Shown: positions 9,902 through 19,456 of the stretch, in pieces
How positions within the stretch are numbered: the stretch's first letter is position 1
How the letters are laid out: every line of letters starts with the position of its first letter
From: Caulobacteraceae bacterium
GTDB lineage: Bacteria > Pseudomonadota > Alphaproteobacteria > Caulobacterales > Caulobacteraceae
Assembly (NCBI GenBank): GCA_947476555.1
Contig: CANJRI010000008.1
Span: forward strand, 1 to 64,000
Length of the DNA stretch: 64,000 nucleotides
Reading direction: 5' to 3'
Program-made: the position numbers and the translations under genes
The notes under the pieces: model-generated
Told to the model about the DNA's origin: nothing
Seen by the model: the letters and a program-made list of their open reading frames with translations, nothing else
The model's database searches: none

Positions 9902-11080
9902 CTAGCTCGCGGCGACCGCTCGCGGGGCCCTGCGGACTTCCACGACACGCACCCGCGCCCCGTCCAGCACCAGGGCCAGCTCGCCGCGCTTCAGCTTGAG
10001 GGCGTCCTCACCGAAGGCTTCCCGGCGCCAGCCCTTGAGGGCCGCGGTCTCGGCCTCGTCGTCGTTGGCGATCTGCTCCAGGTCGGAAACCGTGGCGATC
10101 AGCTTGGAGGCCACACCCGCCTCCTCCGCCCGGGCCTTGAGCAGCACCTTCAAGAGCTCCACCACCGCGCCGGCGGCGGGTGAGGTGGATTGACGGACCT
10201 TCTCGATCACCGGGGCGTAGGCCTCGGGATCTATCAGCGCCTCGCGCACCGCCGCCAGCAGGTCCGGCCCGAACCGCGAGCCCGAAAACCCCTTGGGGAC
10301 CGAGCGGAGACGATCGAGCCCGTCGGCGTCGGTCGGCGCCTGGGTGGCCAGCTCGTCGATGGCCTCGTCCTTGAGGATGCGGCCCCGCGGCTGGTCGCGA
10401 AGTTGGGCGGTCCGTTCGCGCCAGGCCGCCACGGCCCGGTAGATGGCCAGGTACTTGGCGGTGTGCCGGCGGGGACGCAGGCGCTTCCAGGCGTTCTCAG
10501 GCTCCACGTCGTAGAGGGCGGGATCGATGATCCCCTCCATCTCGTCGGTCACCCAGGCCAGCCGCTTCTCCCGCTCGAGCCGCTCGCGCAGCATGGGATA
10601 GAGGCGCGCCAGGTGGGTCACGTCGGCCAGGGCGTAGGTGAGCTGGTTGTCGGAGAGCGGCCGGCGGGCCCAGTCGGTGAACCGCGAACTCTTGTCGAGC
10701 TCGATCTTCAGCATCTGGCGCACCAGGGCGTCGTAGGCGATCTGTTCGCCGAAGCCCGCGGCCATGCCGGCCACCTGGGTGTCGAACAGCGGCCGGGGCA
10801 TGGCGCCAAGGTTGTTGAAGATCTCGACGTCCTGACGGGCCGCGTGGAAGACCTTGAGGATGGTCTCGTCGCGCAGGATGTCGAGGAAACATCCCATGTC
10901 GAGCTCTTCCGCCAGGGGGTCGATGACCGCCTCGGCGTCAGGGGTCGCGGCCTGGATCAGGCACAGCTTCGGCCAGTAGGTCGTCTCGCGCATGACCTCG
11001 GTGTCCACGGCGACGAAGGGCTGGCCCTTGATCTTTGCGCAGAACGCCTCGAGTTCCGCGGTGGTGGTGATCGGCTTCAT
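9902..11080 (-). CDS. rnd: Ribonuclease D
   Basis: FVAVDTEVMRETTYWPKLCLIQAA, TDWARRPLSDNQLTYALADVTHL. Confidence 0.95.
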   Translation of the reverse strand: MKPITTTAELEAFCAKIKGQPFVAVDTEVMRETTYWPKLCLIQAATPDAEAVIDPLAEELDMGCFLDILRDETILKVFHAARQDVEIFNNLGAMPRPLFDTQVAGMAAGFGEQIAYDALVRQMLKIELDKSSRFTDWARRPLSDNQLTYALADVTHLARLYPMLRERLEREKRLAWVTDEMEGIIDPALYDVEPENAWKRLRPRRHTAKYLAIYRAVAAWRERTAQLRDQPRGRILKDEAIDELATQAPTDADGLDRLRSVPKGFSGSRFGPDLLAAVREALIDPEAYAPVIEKVRQSTSPAAGAVVELLKVLLKARAEEAGVASKLIATVSDLEQIANDDEAETAALKGWRREAFGEDALKLKRGELALVLDGARVRVVEVRRAPRAVAAS

Positions 11081-11162
11081 CGATTAGCTATAGCCCCGCG
11101 CGCGGCCGAGTCTGCAAGAGCGGTCTGCGCGCAATGTCTGGTTCTTGCCTTAAGGCGGTTGA

Positions 11163-12188
11163 ATGTCCGAGCGGCCGAACGGTCTTACTTACGCCCAGGC
11201 CGGCGTCGACATAGACGCGGGCGCCGCCCTCGTCGAGCGGATCAAGCCATTGGCCAAGTCCACGCGCCGTCCGGGCGCGGATTCGGCGCTGGGCGGCTTC
11301 GGCGCGCTCTTCGACCTCAAGGCCGCCGGCTACGAGGATCCGCTGCTGGTCACCACCACGGACGGGGTCGGCACCAAGCTGAAGGTCGCCATCGAGACGG
11401 GCATCCACGACACGGTGGGGATCGACCTGGTGGCGATGTGCGTCAACGACCTCCTGGCCCAGGGCGCCGAGCCGCTGATGTTCCTGGACTATTACGCCAC
11501 CGGAAAGCTCGACGTGGAGGCCGCCACGGCCGTGGTGGCCGGGATCGCCGAAGGGTGCCGGCAGGCCGGCTGCGCCCTGGTGGGCGGCGAGACCGCCGAG
11601 ATGCCGGGCATGTATTCCGAGGGCGACTACGACATGGCCGGGTTCTGCGTCGGCGCCGTGGAACGGGACAAGGTGCTCCCGAGGCTGGCGGACCAAGGAC
11701 CTGGAGATATCCTGATCGGACTGGGCTCGTCCGGACCGCATTCAAACGGCTATTCCCTGGTCCGCCGTATAGTGGAACGCTCAAGCTTGAATTGGGATGC
11801 GTCCGCCCCATTCGCGCCGGACCGGACCCTCGCCCAGGCCCTGCTGGAGCCCACCCGGATCTACATCAAGACCGTCCTGCCGCACCTCAAGGCCGGCCGC
11901 GTGAAGGCCCTGGCCCACATCACCGGCGGTGGCCTGATCGAGAATCCGCCCCGCGCCATCGCTGAGGGACTGGTGGCCAGATTCGACTGGAACGCCTGGA
12001 CCCTTCCGCCAGTCTTTCAATGGCTTCAAGAGGTTGGCGGCGTTTCTGAATATGAGATGCGCCGCACGTTCAACTGCGGCGTCGGCCTCGTCCTGGTCGT
12101 CGGCTCCCACGAGTTGCCGGACGTGCTGGAGGGCCTGGCCCGCGCCGGCGAGGATGTCTTCGTGGTCGGCGAACTGGCCAGGGCCTAG
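11163..12188 (+). CDS. purM: Phosphoribosylformylglycinamidine cyclo-ligase
   Basis: [65 protein letters not shown]. Confidence 0.97.
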   Translation: MSERPNGLTYAQAGVDIDAGAALVERIKPLAKSTRRPGADSALGGFGALFDLKAAGYEDPLLVTTTDGVGTKLKVAIETGIHDTVGIDLVAMCVNDLLAQGAEPLMFLDYYATGKLDVEAATAVVAGIAEGCRQAGCALVGGETAEMPGMYSEGDYDMAGFCVGAVERDKVLPRLADQGPGDILIGLGSSGPHSNGYSLVRRIVERSSLNWDASAPFAPDRTLAQALLEPTRIYIKTVLPHLKAGRVKALAHITGGGLIENPPRAIAEGLVARFDWNAWTLPPVFQWLQEVGGVSEYEMRRTFNCGVGLVLVVGSHELPDVLEGLARAGEDVFVVGELARA

Positions 12189-12201
12189 AGCGCAACAGGC
12201 C

Positions 12202-12777
12202 CTAGGTAGGCTTGGCCCAGAGCCGCTGGGCGACCCGGCGCGCCAGCTGCTCGGCCTTGGGCTGGCGCTGGTCACGATCGGCGATCTGGGCCACCGAGAT
12301 CCCGAAGCTGACGCCATCCTTGCGCCCCGCCACGCCGTCGCCCCACCAGAGGGACTGGTCGGCGCCAACCTCCACCGGGACCGGCTGGGAGTTGATCACC
12401 TTCTGGTCGAACGCCCCCTGGAAGCTGTCCAGGTACTTCTGGGCGTCGGTGGGACCACCGGGCCAATTCAGGATGTTGAGGATCGCGAAGCTCGCGCCCC
12501 CCAGCGGCTTGGTGGTGTCGGGAATCGAGTTCGGATCGAGGGCGACGGCCCACACGCAGGTCGTGGAAAAGGCGCCATCGCCGGTGACGCCATTGTCGAA
12601 GGGCCGTCCCGCCTGGACCTTCAGGCCCATGACATCGGACACCTCCGCATCGGTCAGCAGGGTGCAGGGGTTGATGGCCCCTGGGGCGGCCGCCTGCGGG
12701 GCCTGGGCGCAGGAGACCGCGGGCAGGAAGCAGGCAAAGGCGACGGCGAGGGAGGGAAGTTTCCTAGACATGGGCAT
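12202..12777 (-). CDS. Hypothetical secreted/lipoprotein-like protein
   Basis: 191-aa ORF with signal peptide MSRKLPSLAVAFACFLPAVSCAQ and INPCTLLTDAEVSDVMGLKV, a motif resembling DUF3558-like proteins. Confidence 0.7.
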   Translation of the reverse strand: MPMSRKLPSLAVAFACFLPAVSCAQAPQAAAPGAINPCTLLTDAEVSDVMGLKVQAGRPFDNGVTGDGAFSTTCVWAVALDPNSIPDTTKPLGGASFAILNILNWPGGPTDAQKYLDSFQGAFDQKVINSQPVPVEVGADQSLWWGDGVAGRKDGVSFGISVAQIADRDQRQPKAEQLARRVAQRLWAKPT

Positions 12778-12875
12778 ATTTCTAGCGCCTGTCGTCGACC
12801 TTGTCTCGCCTTCCCGCTGGCCGCCCGCCAGCGACGGCCTTGCATCCTAAACCCGCCTCTGAGCCTTACTTAGGG

Positions 12876-13631
12876 ATGATCAGGCTCCTTTCGATTCTCG
12901 CAGCTCTTTCCCTCGGCGCTTGCGCGAGCGCGCCGCGACAATCCGATTTTCTTTCCTCCTATCAGGGTATGGGCGCCCGGGGCGCGGTTCTGGCCGGTAT
13001 CCTGGAGCGGCGTGAGGCAGCCGCGCTGGCCTCCGTACGGCGGATCGCCCTGGAGCCTTCGGTCTTCCGGGCCCAGGATCCGACCTTCGCAGAACCGGCT
13101 CGCCGGATCCTGACCCGCGAGATAGACGCCCAGCTCTGCTTCGAACTCTCCAAATGGTACGAGATCGTCGAAACTCAGCCCGACGCCACGGTGCGGGCGG
13201 CGATCACGCATGTGCGCCCCACCGGGCGGGCCGCCTCATTCGCCTCCGCGGCAGCCTCCTTCTTCATCCCGGGTCCCATCGGCGTGCGCGCGCCGGGCAC
13301 CACCGGCGCGCTCGGGGCGGAAGCGGAGCTGGTGGCGGCGGACGGGCGGCAGTTGGCGGCCATCACCTGGAATCGCTCCGCCAAGGTGGTGGGGATAGAC
13401 GACCCGTCGCTGAGCCGCATCGGGGATGCGCTGCAACTGGCCGAGCCGTTCGGCGACGCCGCCGCCCGCGCCCTGAAGCCGTCCGACACCAAGCGTCGCC
13501 GGATCGAGAAGCCGGATCCGTGCGCGGCCTACGGTCCGCGGTTCCGCCCCGCGGGGTTCCTGGCGGGCATACTGACGAACCTCTACATCCCGGAGATGAA
13601 CTCCGCCCGGCCGGCGCCCGTGGCCCCGTGA
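12876..13631 (+). CDS. DUF3313-like lipoprotein
   Basis: MIRLLSILAALSLGACASAPRQSDFLSSYQGM with LGAC lipobox; start internal to the ORF-track entry. Confidence 0.7.
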   Translation: MIRLLSILAALSLGACASAPRQSDFLSSYQGMGARGAVLAGILERREAAALASVRRIALEPSVFRAQDPTFAEPARRILTREIDAQLCFELSKWYEIVETQPDATVRAAITHVRPTGRAASFASAAASFFIPGPIGVRAPGTTGALGAEAELVAADGRQLAAITWNRSAKVVGIDDPSLSRIGDALQLAEPFGDAAARALKPSDTKRRRIEKPDPCAAYGPRFRPAGFLAGILTNLYIPEMNSARPAPVAP

Positions 13632-14365
13632 ACTCCAGGGCCAGGAAATTGGCCGTCGTCGCGTCGGTCGCCTTCGCCATCGGCGCGCCGTCGGCGCAGG
13701 CCCTGGGCGGCTGGGGCCAGTCGGCGTCCGAGTTCGCGGCGGCGGGCGCCGGGACCTTGCGCGCCGCCGGCTATGCCTTCTCGATCTGGAGCCTGCTTTA
13801 TCTCGGCATGTTGGCCTTCGCGATCTACCAGTTCCTGCCGGCCGGCGACCGCTCGGCCGCCGTTCGCAGGGCGGGCTGGCCGGGAGCGATGGCGATGGCG
13901 AGCTGCGGAGCCTGGATCCTGGCCTCGGCCTTTGACCTGGAGTGGACCTCGGTGGGGATCATCCTCCTGGCGCTAGGCGCCAGCGTCATCGCCATGGCCG
14001 GGGCTCAGCGTTCAGGCGGATCGGCGGCGGACCGGGTGGTGGTCGCCGGGACCTTCGGCGCCCTGGCCGGCTGGCTGACGATCGCGTCGGCCGTGAACAT
14101 CATCACCGTGCTGACAGAGCTTGGCTGGCTAGCGCCGGCCGCGCGGGTTCCCGCGGCGGTGGGTGGCCTCCTGGCCGTCCTAGCCGTGGCGTTGGTCGTC
14201 CTGGCGAGGGTCCGGCTTTGGATCTACGCCCTGCCCGTCGCCTGGGGACTGGTGGCGGTGTTCGTGGCGGAGCGCGGCGACAACCCAATCGCCGCCTGGA
14301 CCGCCCTCGCGACGGCATGCGTCACGCTGCTGGCCGCCGGGACGGTGCTGCGCAGGTCTACCTAA
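13628..14365 (+). CDS. TspO/MBR-like multi-TM membrane protein
   Basis: GTG start in a GTGA overlap: VNSRARKLAVVASVAFAIGAPSAQALGGWG...AAGYAFSIWSLLYLGMLAFAIYQFLPA; several hydrophobic spans. Confidence 0.65.
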   Translation: MNSRARKLAVVASVAFAIGAPSAQALGGWGQSASEFAAAGAGTLRAAGYAFSIWSLLYLGMLAFAIYQFLPAGDRSAAVRRAGWPGAMAMASCGAWILASAFDLEWTSVGIILLALGASVIAMAGAQRSGGSAADRVVVAGTFGALAGWLTIASAVNIITVLTELGWLAPAARVPAAVGGLLAVLAVALVVLARVRLWIYALPVAWGLVAVFVAERGDNPIAAWTALATACVTLLAAGTVLRRST

Positions 14366-15413
14366 AGCCCGCGTTGATCCGGTCGAGCGCGGCCTGGCCG
14401 GGCACCAATTCCCTTTCCGTCAACTGGTTTAAGGGCGTGTCCACAGTGCCGACGGAGTCGTGGAGATCATGGGCCCCCGGATCGACGAACAGGAGGCCGG
14501 TGACGATCTGTCCCCTCGCCTGCCTGGCCTGCAGATAGCCGAGCGCCTGGGCGCGGTTGTTCGGATTGTAGAGCTCGGCGAGCTTGTGGAGGGACAGGAT
14601 CGAGCCGTCGTGCTGCTGGACCCGCACGGTCTGGCCGGGGGCGTAGTCCACCTTGATGGGATCGCGATGGCTGATCACGTCGAGCCGGTTCACCGCCTCG
14701 TTGTGCTCGCGCACATAGTCGAAGCTCTTGGTCGAGCCGTTGTGGTTGTTGAACTGCACGCAGGGGCTGATGCAGTCGATGAAGGCGGCGCCCTTGTGGG
14801 CCAGGCCGGCCTTGATCAGCGGCACGAGCTGAGCCTTGTCGCCCGAGAACGAGCGGGCGACGTAGGTGGCGCCCATTTGCAGGGCGAGGCTCACCATGTC
14901 GATCCCGGAATCGTGGTTCTCCACGCCGCGCTTGGACTTGGAGCCCTTGTCGGAAGTGGCGGAGAACTGGCCCTTGGTGAGGCCGTAAACGCCGTTGTTC
15001 TCGACGATATAGAGCATGTTTACGCCGCGTCGGATGGCGTGGGCGAACTGGCCCAGGCCGATGGAGGCGGAATCGCCGTCCCCCGAGACGCCAAGGTAGA
15101 TCAGCTCACGATTGGCCAGGTTCGCGCCGGTGAGCACGGAGGGCATGCGCCCGTGCACGGTGTTGAAGCCGTGCGAATTGCCAAGGAAGTAGTCCGGCGT
15201 CTTGGACGAGCAGCCGATGCCGGAGAGCTTGGCCACCCGGTGCGGCGGCAGCTCCAGCTCGAAACAGGCCTGGATGATCGCCCCGGAGATGGAGTCGTGG
15301 CCGCAGCCGGCGCAAAGCGTCGAGACCGAGCCCTCGTAGTCGCGCCGGGTGTAGCCGAGGCTGTTGGTGGGCAGCTGGGGGTGATGCAGCCGGGGCTTGA
15401 GGATGTAGGTCAT
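14358..15413 (-). CDS. korB: 2-oxoacid:ferredoxin oxidoreductase, beta subunit
   Basis: STLCAGCGHDSISGAIIQ, GIGCSSKTPDYF, GVSGDGDSASIGLGQFAHAIRRG, DCISPCVQFN. Confidence 0.92.
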   Translation of the reverse strand: MTYILKPRLHHPQLPTNSLGYTRRDYEGSVSTLCAGCGHDSISGAIIQACFELELPPHRVAKLSGIGCSSKTPDYFLGNSHGFNTVHGRMPSVLTGANLANRELIYLGVSGDGDSASIGLGQFAHAIRRGVNMLYIVENNGVYGLTKGQFSATSDKGSKSKRGVENHDSGIDMVSLALQMGATYVARSFSGDKAQLVPLIKAGLAHKGAAFIDCISPCVQFNNHNGSTKSFDYVREHNEAVNRLDVISHRDPIKVDYAPGQTVRVQQHDGSILSLHKLAELYNPNNRAQALGYLQARQARGQIVTGLLFVDPGAHDLHDSVGTVDTPLNQLTERELVPGQAALDRINAGFR

Positions 15414-17239
15414 TCCGCCGCCTGGGTCTGGGCGAGCGCCATCAGGCCGGCGATGCGGCCGGCGATGAAGCGCGCGGTGATGGGCGTGCCGTCATAGTGC
15501 AGGACGGCGACGAGCTTGGCCGGATCGTGGCCGCCCTCGTTCATGAGCAAGGTCCTGAACTGGCCGTCGCGGTTTTGCTCCACGACGAAGACGCGGTCGT
15601 GGGCGGCGATGAAGGCGTCGACCTCGGCCGCGAACGGGAAGCCCCGGACGCGCAGGGCGTCGACGTCCCGACCCTCGGCCTCCAGGTGTTCCAGGGCCTC
15701 CGCCATCGCCGCACTGGTGGAGCCGAAGTAGATCACGCCGTCGGACGTCCGGCGGCGGGCCGGGCGGGCGATGGGCGGCGGGATCAGCGACTTGGCGGTC
15801 TCGAACTTGCGGAGCAGGCGCTCCATGTTGTCGACATAGACCGCGCCCTCCTCCGAATAGCGGGCGTAGGGGTTGCGGGAGGTGCCGCGGGTGAAATAGC
15901 CGCCCAGGCTCGGGTGCGTGCCGGGATAGGTGCGGAAGGGTATGCCGTCTCCGTCGACATCCTTGTAGCGGCCGAAATCGGCGCCCGCCTCCAGCGCCTC
16001 GGCGGTCATCACCTTGCCGCGGTCGAGCTTGCGCGTGTCGTCCCACTTGAAGGGCGGAACCAGCCACTCGTTCATGCCGATGTCGAGGTCGAGCATCACG
16101 AAGATCGTGGTCTGCAGCCGTTCGGCCAGATCGAAGGCCAGGGCGCCCATCTCGAAGCACTCGTGCGGGTCGGCCGGCAACAACATAACGTGCTTGGTGT
16201 CGCCGTGGCTGGCGTAGGCGGCGCTGATCAGGTCCGCCTGCTGGGTGCGGGTGGGCATGCCGGTGGACGGGCCGCCGCGCTGGACATCGAAGATCACCGC
16301 CGGGATCTCGGCGAAGTAGGACAGGCCGATGAACTCGGTCATCAGCGAGACGCCAGGACCCGAGGTGCAGGTGAAGGCGCGGCAGCCGTTCCAGCCGGCC
16401 CCCACCACGATGCCGATCGAGGCGATCTCGTCCTCCCCCTGGATGATCGCCACGCGGCTCTTGCCAGTCTCAGGATCCACCCGATGCGTGGCGCAATGGG
16501 CCATGAAGGCCTCGGCCACGGAGGTCGAGGGCGTGATGGGATACCAGGCGCAGACAGTCGCCCCGCCGTAGAGGGCGCCCAGGGCCGCAGCCTCGTTGCC
16601 TTCCACATAGATGCGGTCGCCCACCTTGTCGGCGGGCCGCACCTGGAGTGGCAGCGGGGCCATCCGCTCGGTGACGTAGTCGTAGCCCTTGGCCAGGGCT
16701 CCGAAATTGGCGTCGATCAGCTTCTGCCGGCCGGCGAAGTCCTCGGCGATCAGGCCCTTGATGGCCTGCAGGTCCATCCCCAGAAGGGCGGCCAGGGCGC
16801 CGACATAGATGATGTTCTTGAACAGCTGGCGCTCGCGCGGCAGCTCGTAGGCCTCGTTGCACATGGCCGTCAGCGGGACGCCGATGACGGTGATGTCGCC
16901 GCGAAAGCGCGTGGCCGGGATCGGCTTGGTGGAATCGTAGAACAGGTAGCCGCCGGCCTCGATCTCGGCCAGGTCGCGGTCCCAGGTCTGGGGGTTCATG
17001 GCGACCATCAGGTCGACGCCCCCGCGCCGCCCCTGGTAGCCCGCCTCGGTGATCCGCACCTCGTACCAGGTGGGTAGGCCCTGGATGTTCGAGGGGAAGA
17101 TATTCCGCGCCGCCACGGGCACGCCCATCCGCAGGATGGAGCGGGCGAAGAGGCCGTTGGCGCTGGCCGACCCCGATCCGTTGACGTTGGCGAACTTGAC
17201 GACGAAATCGTTCACCCGCGGGGTCACCGGCTGGAGCAT
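15410..17239 (-). CDS. korA: 2-oxoacid:ferredoxin oxidoreductase, fused gamma-alpha subunit
   Basis: VVKFANVNGSGSASANGLFARSILRMGVPVAARNIFPSNIQGLPTWYEVRI and NEAAALGALYGGATVCAWYPITPSTSVAEAF; ATGA overlap with korB. Confidence 0.92.
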   Translation of the reverse strand: MLQPVTPRVNDFVVKFANVNGSGSASANGLFARSILRMGVPVAARNIFPSNIQGLPTWYEVRITEAGYQGRRGGVDLMVAMNPQTWDRDLAEIEAGGYLFYDSTKPIPATRFRGDITVIGVPLTAMCNEAYELPRERQLFKNIIYVGALAALLGMDLQAIKGLIAEDFAGRQKLIDANFGALAKGYDYVTERMAPLPLQVRPADKVGDRIYVEGNEAAALGALYGGATVCAWYPITPSTSVAEAFMAHCATHRVDPETGKSRVAIIQGEDEIASIGIVVGAGWNGCRAFTCTSGPGVSLMTEFIGLSYFAEIPAVIFDVQRGGPSTGMPTRTQQADLISAAYASHGDTKHVMLLPADPHECFEMGALAFDLAERLQTTIFVMLDLDIGMNEWLVPPFKWDDTRKLDRGKVMTAEALEAGADFGRYKDVDGDGIPFRTYPGTHPSLGGYFTRGTSRNPYARYSEEGAVYVDNMERLLRKFETAKSLIPPPIARPARRRTSDGVIYFGSTSAAMAEALEHLEAEGRDVDALRVRGFPFAAEVDAFIAAHDRVFVVEQNRDGQFRTLLMNEGGHDPAKLVAVLHYDGTPITARFIAGRIAGLMALAQTQAAE

Positions 17240-19017
17240 GCGGCCCCCGCCTGGGTCATCTCGACGTAGGACTTCTGCATGTCCCAAGCCCCGGTGGGAC
17301 AGCGCTCGGCGCAGAGGCCGCAGTGCAGGCAGACATCCTCGTCCTTCACCATCACCCGGGCCGTTGGCAGGACGCCGGACACATAGAGGTCTTGGGTCGT
17401 GTTGGTGGCGGGCGCATTGAGGCGGGTCCGCAGTTCGTCTTCCTCACCGACCTCGGTGAAGGTGATGCAGTCCATCGGACAGATGTCGACGCAGGCGTCG
17501 CACTCGATGCACAGCTTGTCGGCGAACACCGTCTGCACGTCGCAGTTCAGGCACCGCTGGGCCTCGCCGAGCCCGAGGGTCGGGTTGAAGCCCAGCTCGA
17601 CCTCCAGACGCACATCCTTCAGGGCCTCGGCCTTGTCGCGCTGGGGCACCCGGTAGCGGCGGTCGTTGGAGATGTCGTTGTCGTAGCTCCACTCGTGGAT
17701 GCCCATCTTCTGGCTGACGAGGGAGAAGTCCGGCGGCGGGCGCTGATGGAGGTCCTCGCCCTGGCAGTACTTGTGGATCGAGATGGCCGCCTCGTGGGCG
17801 TGGGCCACCGCCCAGATGATGTTCTTCGGCCCGAAGGCCGCGTCCCCGCCGAAGAAGACGCCCGGCAGGCCGCAGCCCATGGTCACCGGATCGACCTTGG
17901 GCACGTCCCACTCGTCGAAGGTGATGCCGAGGTCGCGCTCGATCCAGGGGAAAGCGTTCTCCTGGCCCACCGCCACCAGCACGTCGTCGCATTCGTGATG
18001 TTCGTCGGGTGCGCCGGAGGGGACTAGGCGGCGGCGTCCCTTGTCGTCGTACTGGACCTCGACCACCTCGAAGAGCACGCCGGTCAGCTTGCCGTCCTTG
18101 TGAGTGAATTCCTTGGGCACGCGCATGTTGAGGATCGGGATGTCCTCGTGCATGGCGTCCTCCTTCTCCCAGGGGGACGCCTTCATTTCCTCGAAGCCGG
18201 AGCGGACGATCACCTTCACGTCCTCGCCGCCGAGGCGGCGGGAGGTGCGGCAGCAGTCCATGGCGGTGTTGCCGCCGCCCAGCACGATCACCCGGCGGCC
18301 TATGCGGTCCACATGGCCGAACGAAACCGAGGACAGCCAGTCGATGCCAATATGGACATTGGCCGCGGCCTCCTGCCGGCCTGGGATGTCCAGTTCGCGG
18401 CCGCGCGGGGCGCCGGAGCCCACGAAGATCGCGTCGTAGCCCTCGGCGATCAGGCCCTTCAGGCTGTCGATGCGCTGGCCCATGCGAAGCTCAATGCCGC
18501 CCAGGCGGGTGATGAAGTCGACCTCCTCGTCGATCACCTCCATGGGCAGGCGAAAGCGGGGGATCTGGCTGCGGATCATGCCGCCGGACGCGGTTTCGGC
18601 GTCATAGATCACGATCTCGTAGCCCAGGGGGGCGAGGTCGCGGGCGACGGCCAGGGAGGCGGGGCCCGCGCCCACCATGGCGATGCGCTTGCCGTTCCGG
18701 GCCGTGGTCGGCGCCGGCATCTGGCCCGAGACGTCGCCCTTGTTGTCGGCGGCGACCCGCTTCAGCCGGCAGATCGCCACCGGCTCGTCCTCGACCCGCC
18801 CTCGCCGGCAGGCCGGCTCGCAGGGGCGGTCGCAGGTCCGCCCGAGGATCCCCGGGAAGACGTTCGACTTCCAATTGATCATGTAGGCGTCGGCGTAGCG
18901 CCCGTCCGCGATCAGGCGGATGTACTCGGGCACAGGCGTGTGGGCCGGACAGGCCCACTGGCAATCGACCACCTTGTGGAAATAATCAGGACTTACGGCG
19001 CGCGTCTGCTGCAGCAA
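17224..19017 (-). CDS. GltD-like FAD-dependent oxidoreductase with N- and C-terminal Fe-S motifs
   Basis: CQWACPAHTPVPEYIRLI, KRIAMVGAGPASLAVARDLAPLGYEIVIYDAE, C-terminal CIECDACVDICPMDC and CLHCGLCAERCPTGAW; overlaps korA by 16 bp. Confidence 0.9.
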   Translation of the reverse strand: MLQQTRAVSPDYFHKVVDCQWACPAHTPVPEYIRLIADGRYADAYMINWKSNVFPGILGRTCDRPCEPACRRGRVEDEPVAICRLKRVAADNKGDVSGQMPAPTTARNGKRIAMVGAGPASLAVARDLAPLGYEIVIYDAETASGGMIRSQIPRFRLPMEVIDEEVDFITRLGGIELRMGQRIDSLKGLIAEGYDAIFVGSGAPRGRELDIPGRQEAAANVHIGIDWLSSVSFGHVDRIGRRVIVLGGGNTAMDCCRTSRRLGGEDVKVIVRSGFEEMKASPWEKEDAMHEDIPILNMRVPKEFTHKDGKLTGVLFEVVEVQYDDKGRRRLVPSGAPDEHHECDDVLVAVGQENAFPWIERDLGITFDEWDVPKVDPVTMGCGLPGVFFGGDAAFGPKNIIWAVAHAHEAAISIHKYCQGEDLHQRPPPDFSLVSQKMGIHEWSYDNDISNDRRYRVPQRDKAEALKDVRLEVELGFNPTLGLGEAQRCLNCDVQTVFADKLCIECDACVDICPMDCITFTEVGEEDELRTRLNAPATNTTQDLYVSGVLPTARVMVKDEDVCLHCGLCAERCPTGAWDMQKSYVEMTQAGAACSSR

Positions 19018-19112
19018 GACTCACCTTTCCTTCCCTTGGGCGCTCTACTCCCGCTCCGGAAAGGTGACCCTGCCCGGTGCGGCGCGGCGCTAATCCGGGG
19101 AGGTTAAGTCCC

Positions 19113-19136
19113 GAAATCGGTTGACGCCAGCCGATT
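19113..19136. promoter_or_regulatory. 24-bp inverted repeat, candidate operator
   Basis: AAATCGGTTG-ACGC-CAGCCGATTT, 9 of 10 arm positions complementary, between the kor operon start and a divergent small ORF. Confidence 0.35.
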
Positions 19137-19220
19137 TTCCCACGTTCGGCCTTGCGATTCCGAAGTGTCTTAATGATACCTTACGGCAGGGGGCCCCGTT
19201 CCGGGGTTGGGAGATCTGAC

Positions 19221-19382
19221 ATGGAACTGCCCGCCGACCGCGTTCCCGTACCCGCGTCCCCCATCATTCCGATCGCGCCGGTCGCGGCCGCGCCGGAGGG
19301 CCTGGACCGGGCCCGCGAGATCAACAGCCGCCGCTCGGAGATCGAAAATCCCGAGCTGCTGCGGCGGCTGCGCTCGCTCTAG
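19221..19382 (+). CDS. Small hypothetical protein (53 aa)
   Basis: MELPADRVPVPASPIIPIAPVAAAPEGLDRAREINSRRSEIENPELLRRLRSL; GGAG upstream of ATG and hairpin downstream. Confidence 0.5.
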   Translation: MELPADRVPVPASPIIPIAPVAAAPEGLDRAREINSRRSEIENPELLRRLRSL

Positions 19383-19402
19383 AGCCAAACCGGACGGCTG
19401 AA

Positions 19403-19442
19403 ACGAAAACGGCGCCGGCCGAGGCCGACGCCGCTGTTTCGT
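19403..19442. terminator. Bidirectional terminator-like hairpin between small ORF and tig
   Basis: ACGAAA-CGGCG-CGGCC arms pair with GGCCG-CGCCG-TTTCGT across a short loop between convergent genes. Confidence 0.55.
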
Positions 19443-19456
19443 GACGAGGTCAGCGC

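Noticed and set aside
10190-11965. 591-aa plus-strand ORF opposite rnd and in another frame of purM
   Set aside because: Overlaps two well-supported genes and has no recognisable domain.
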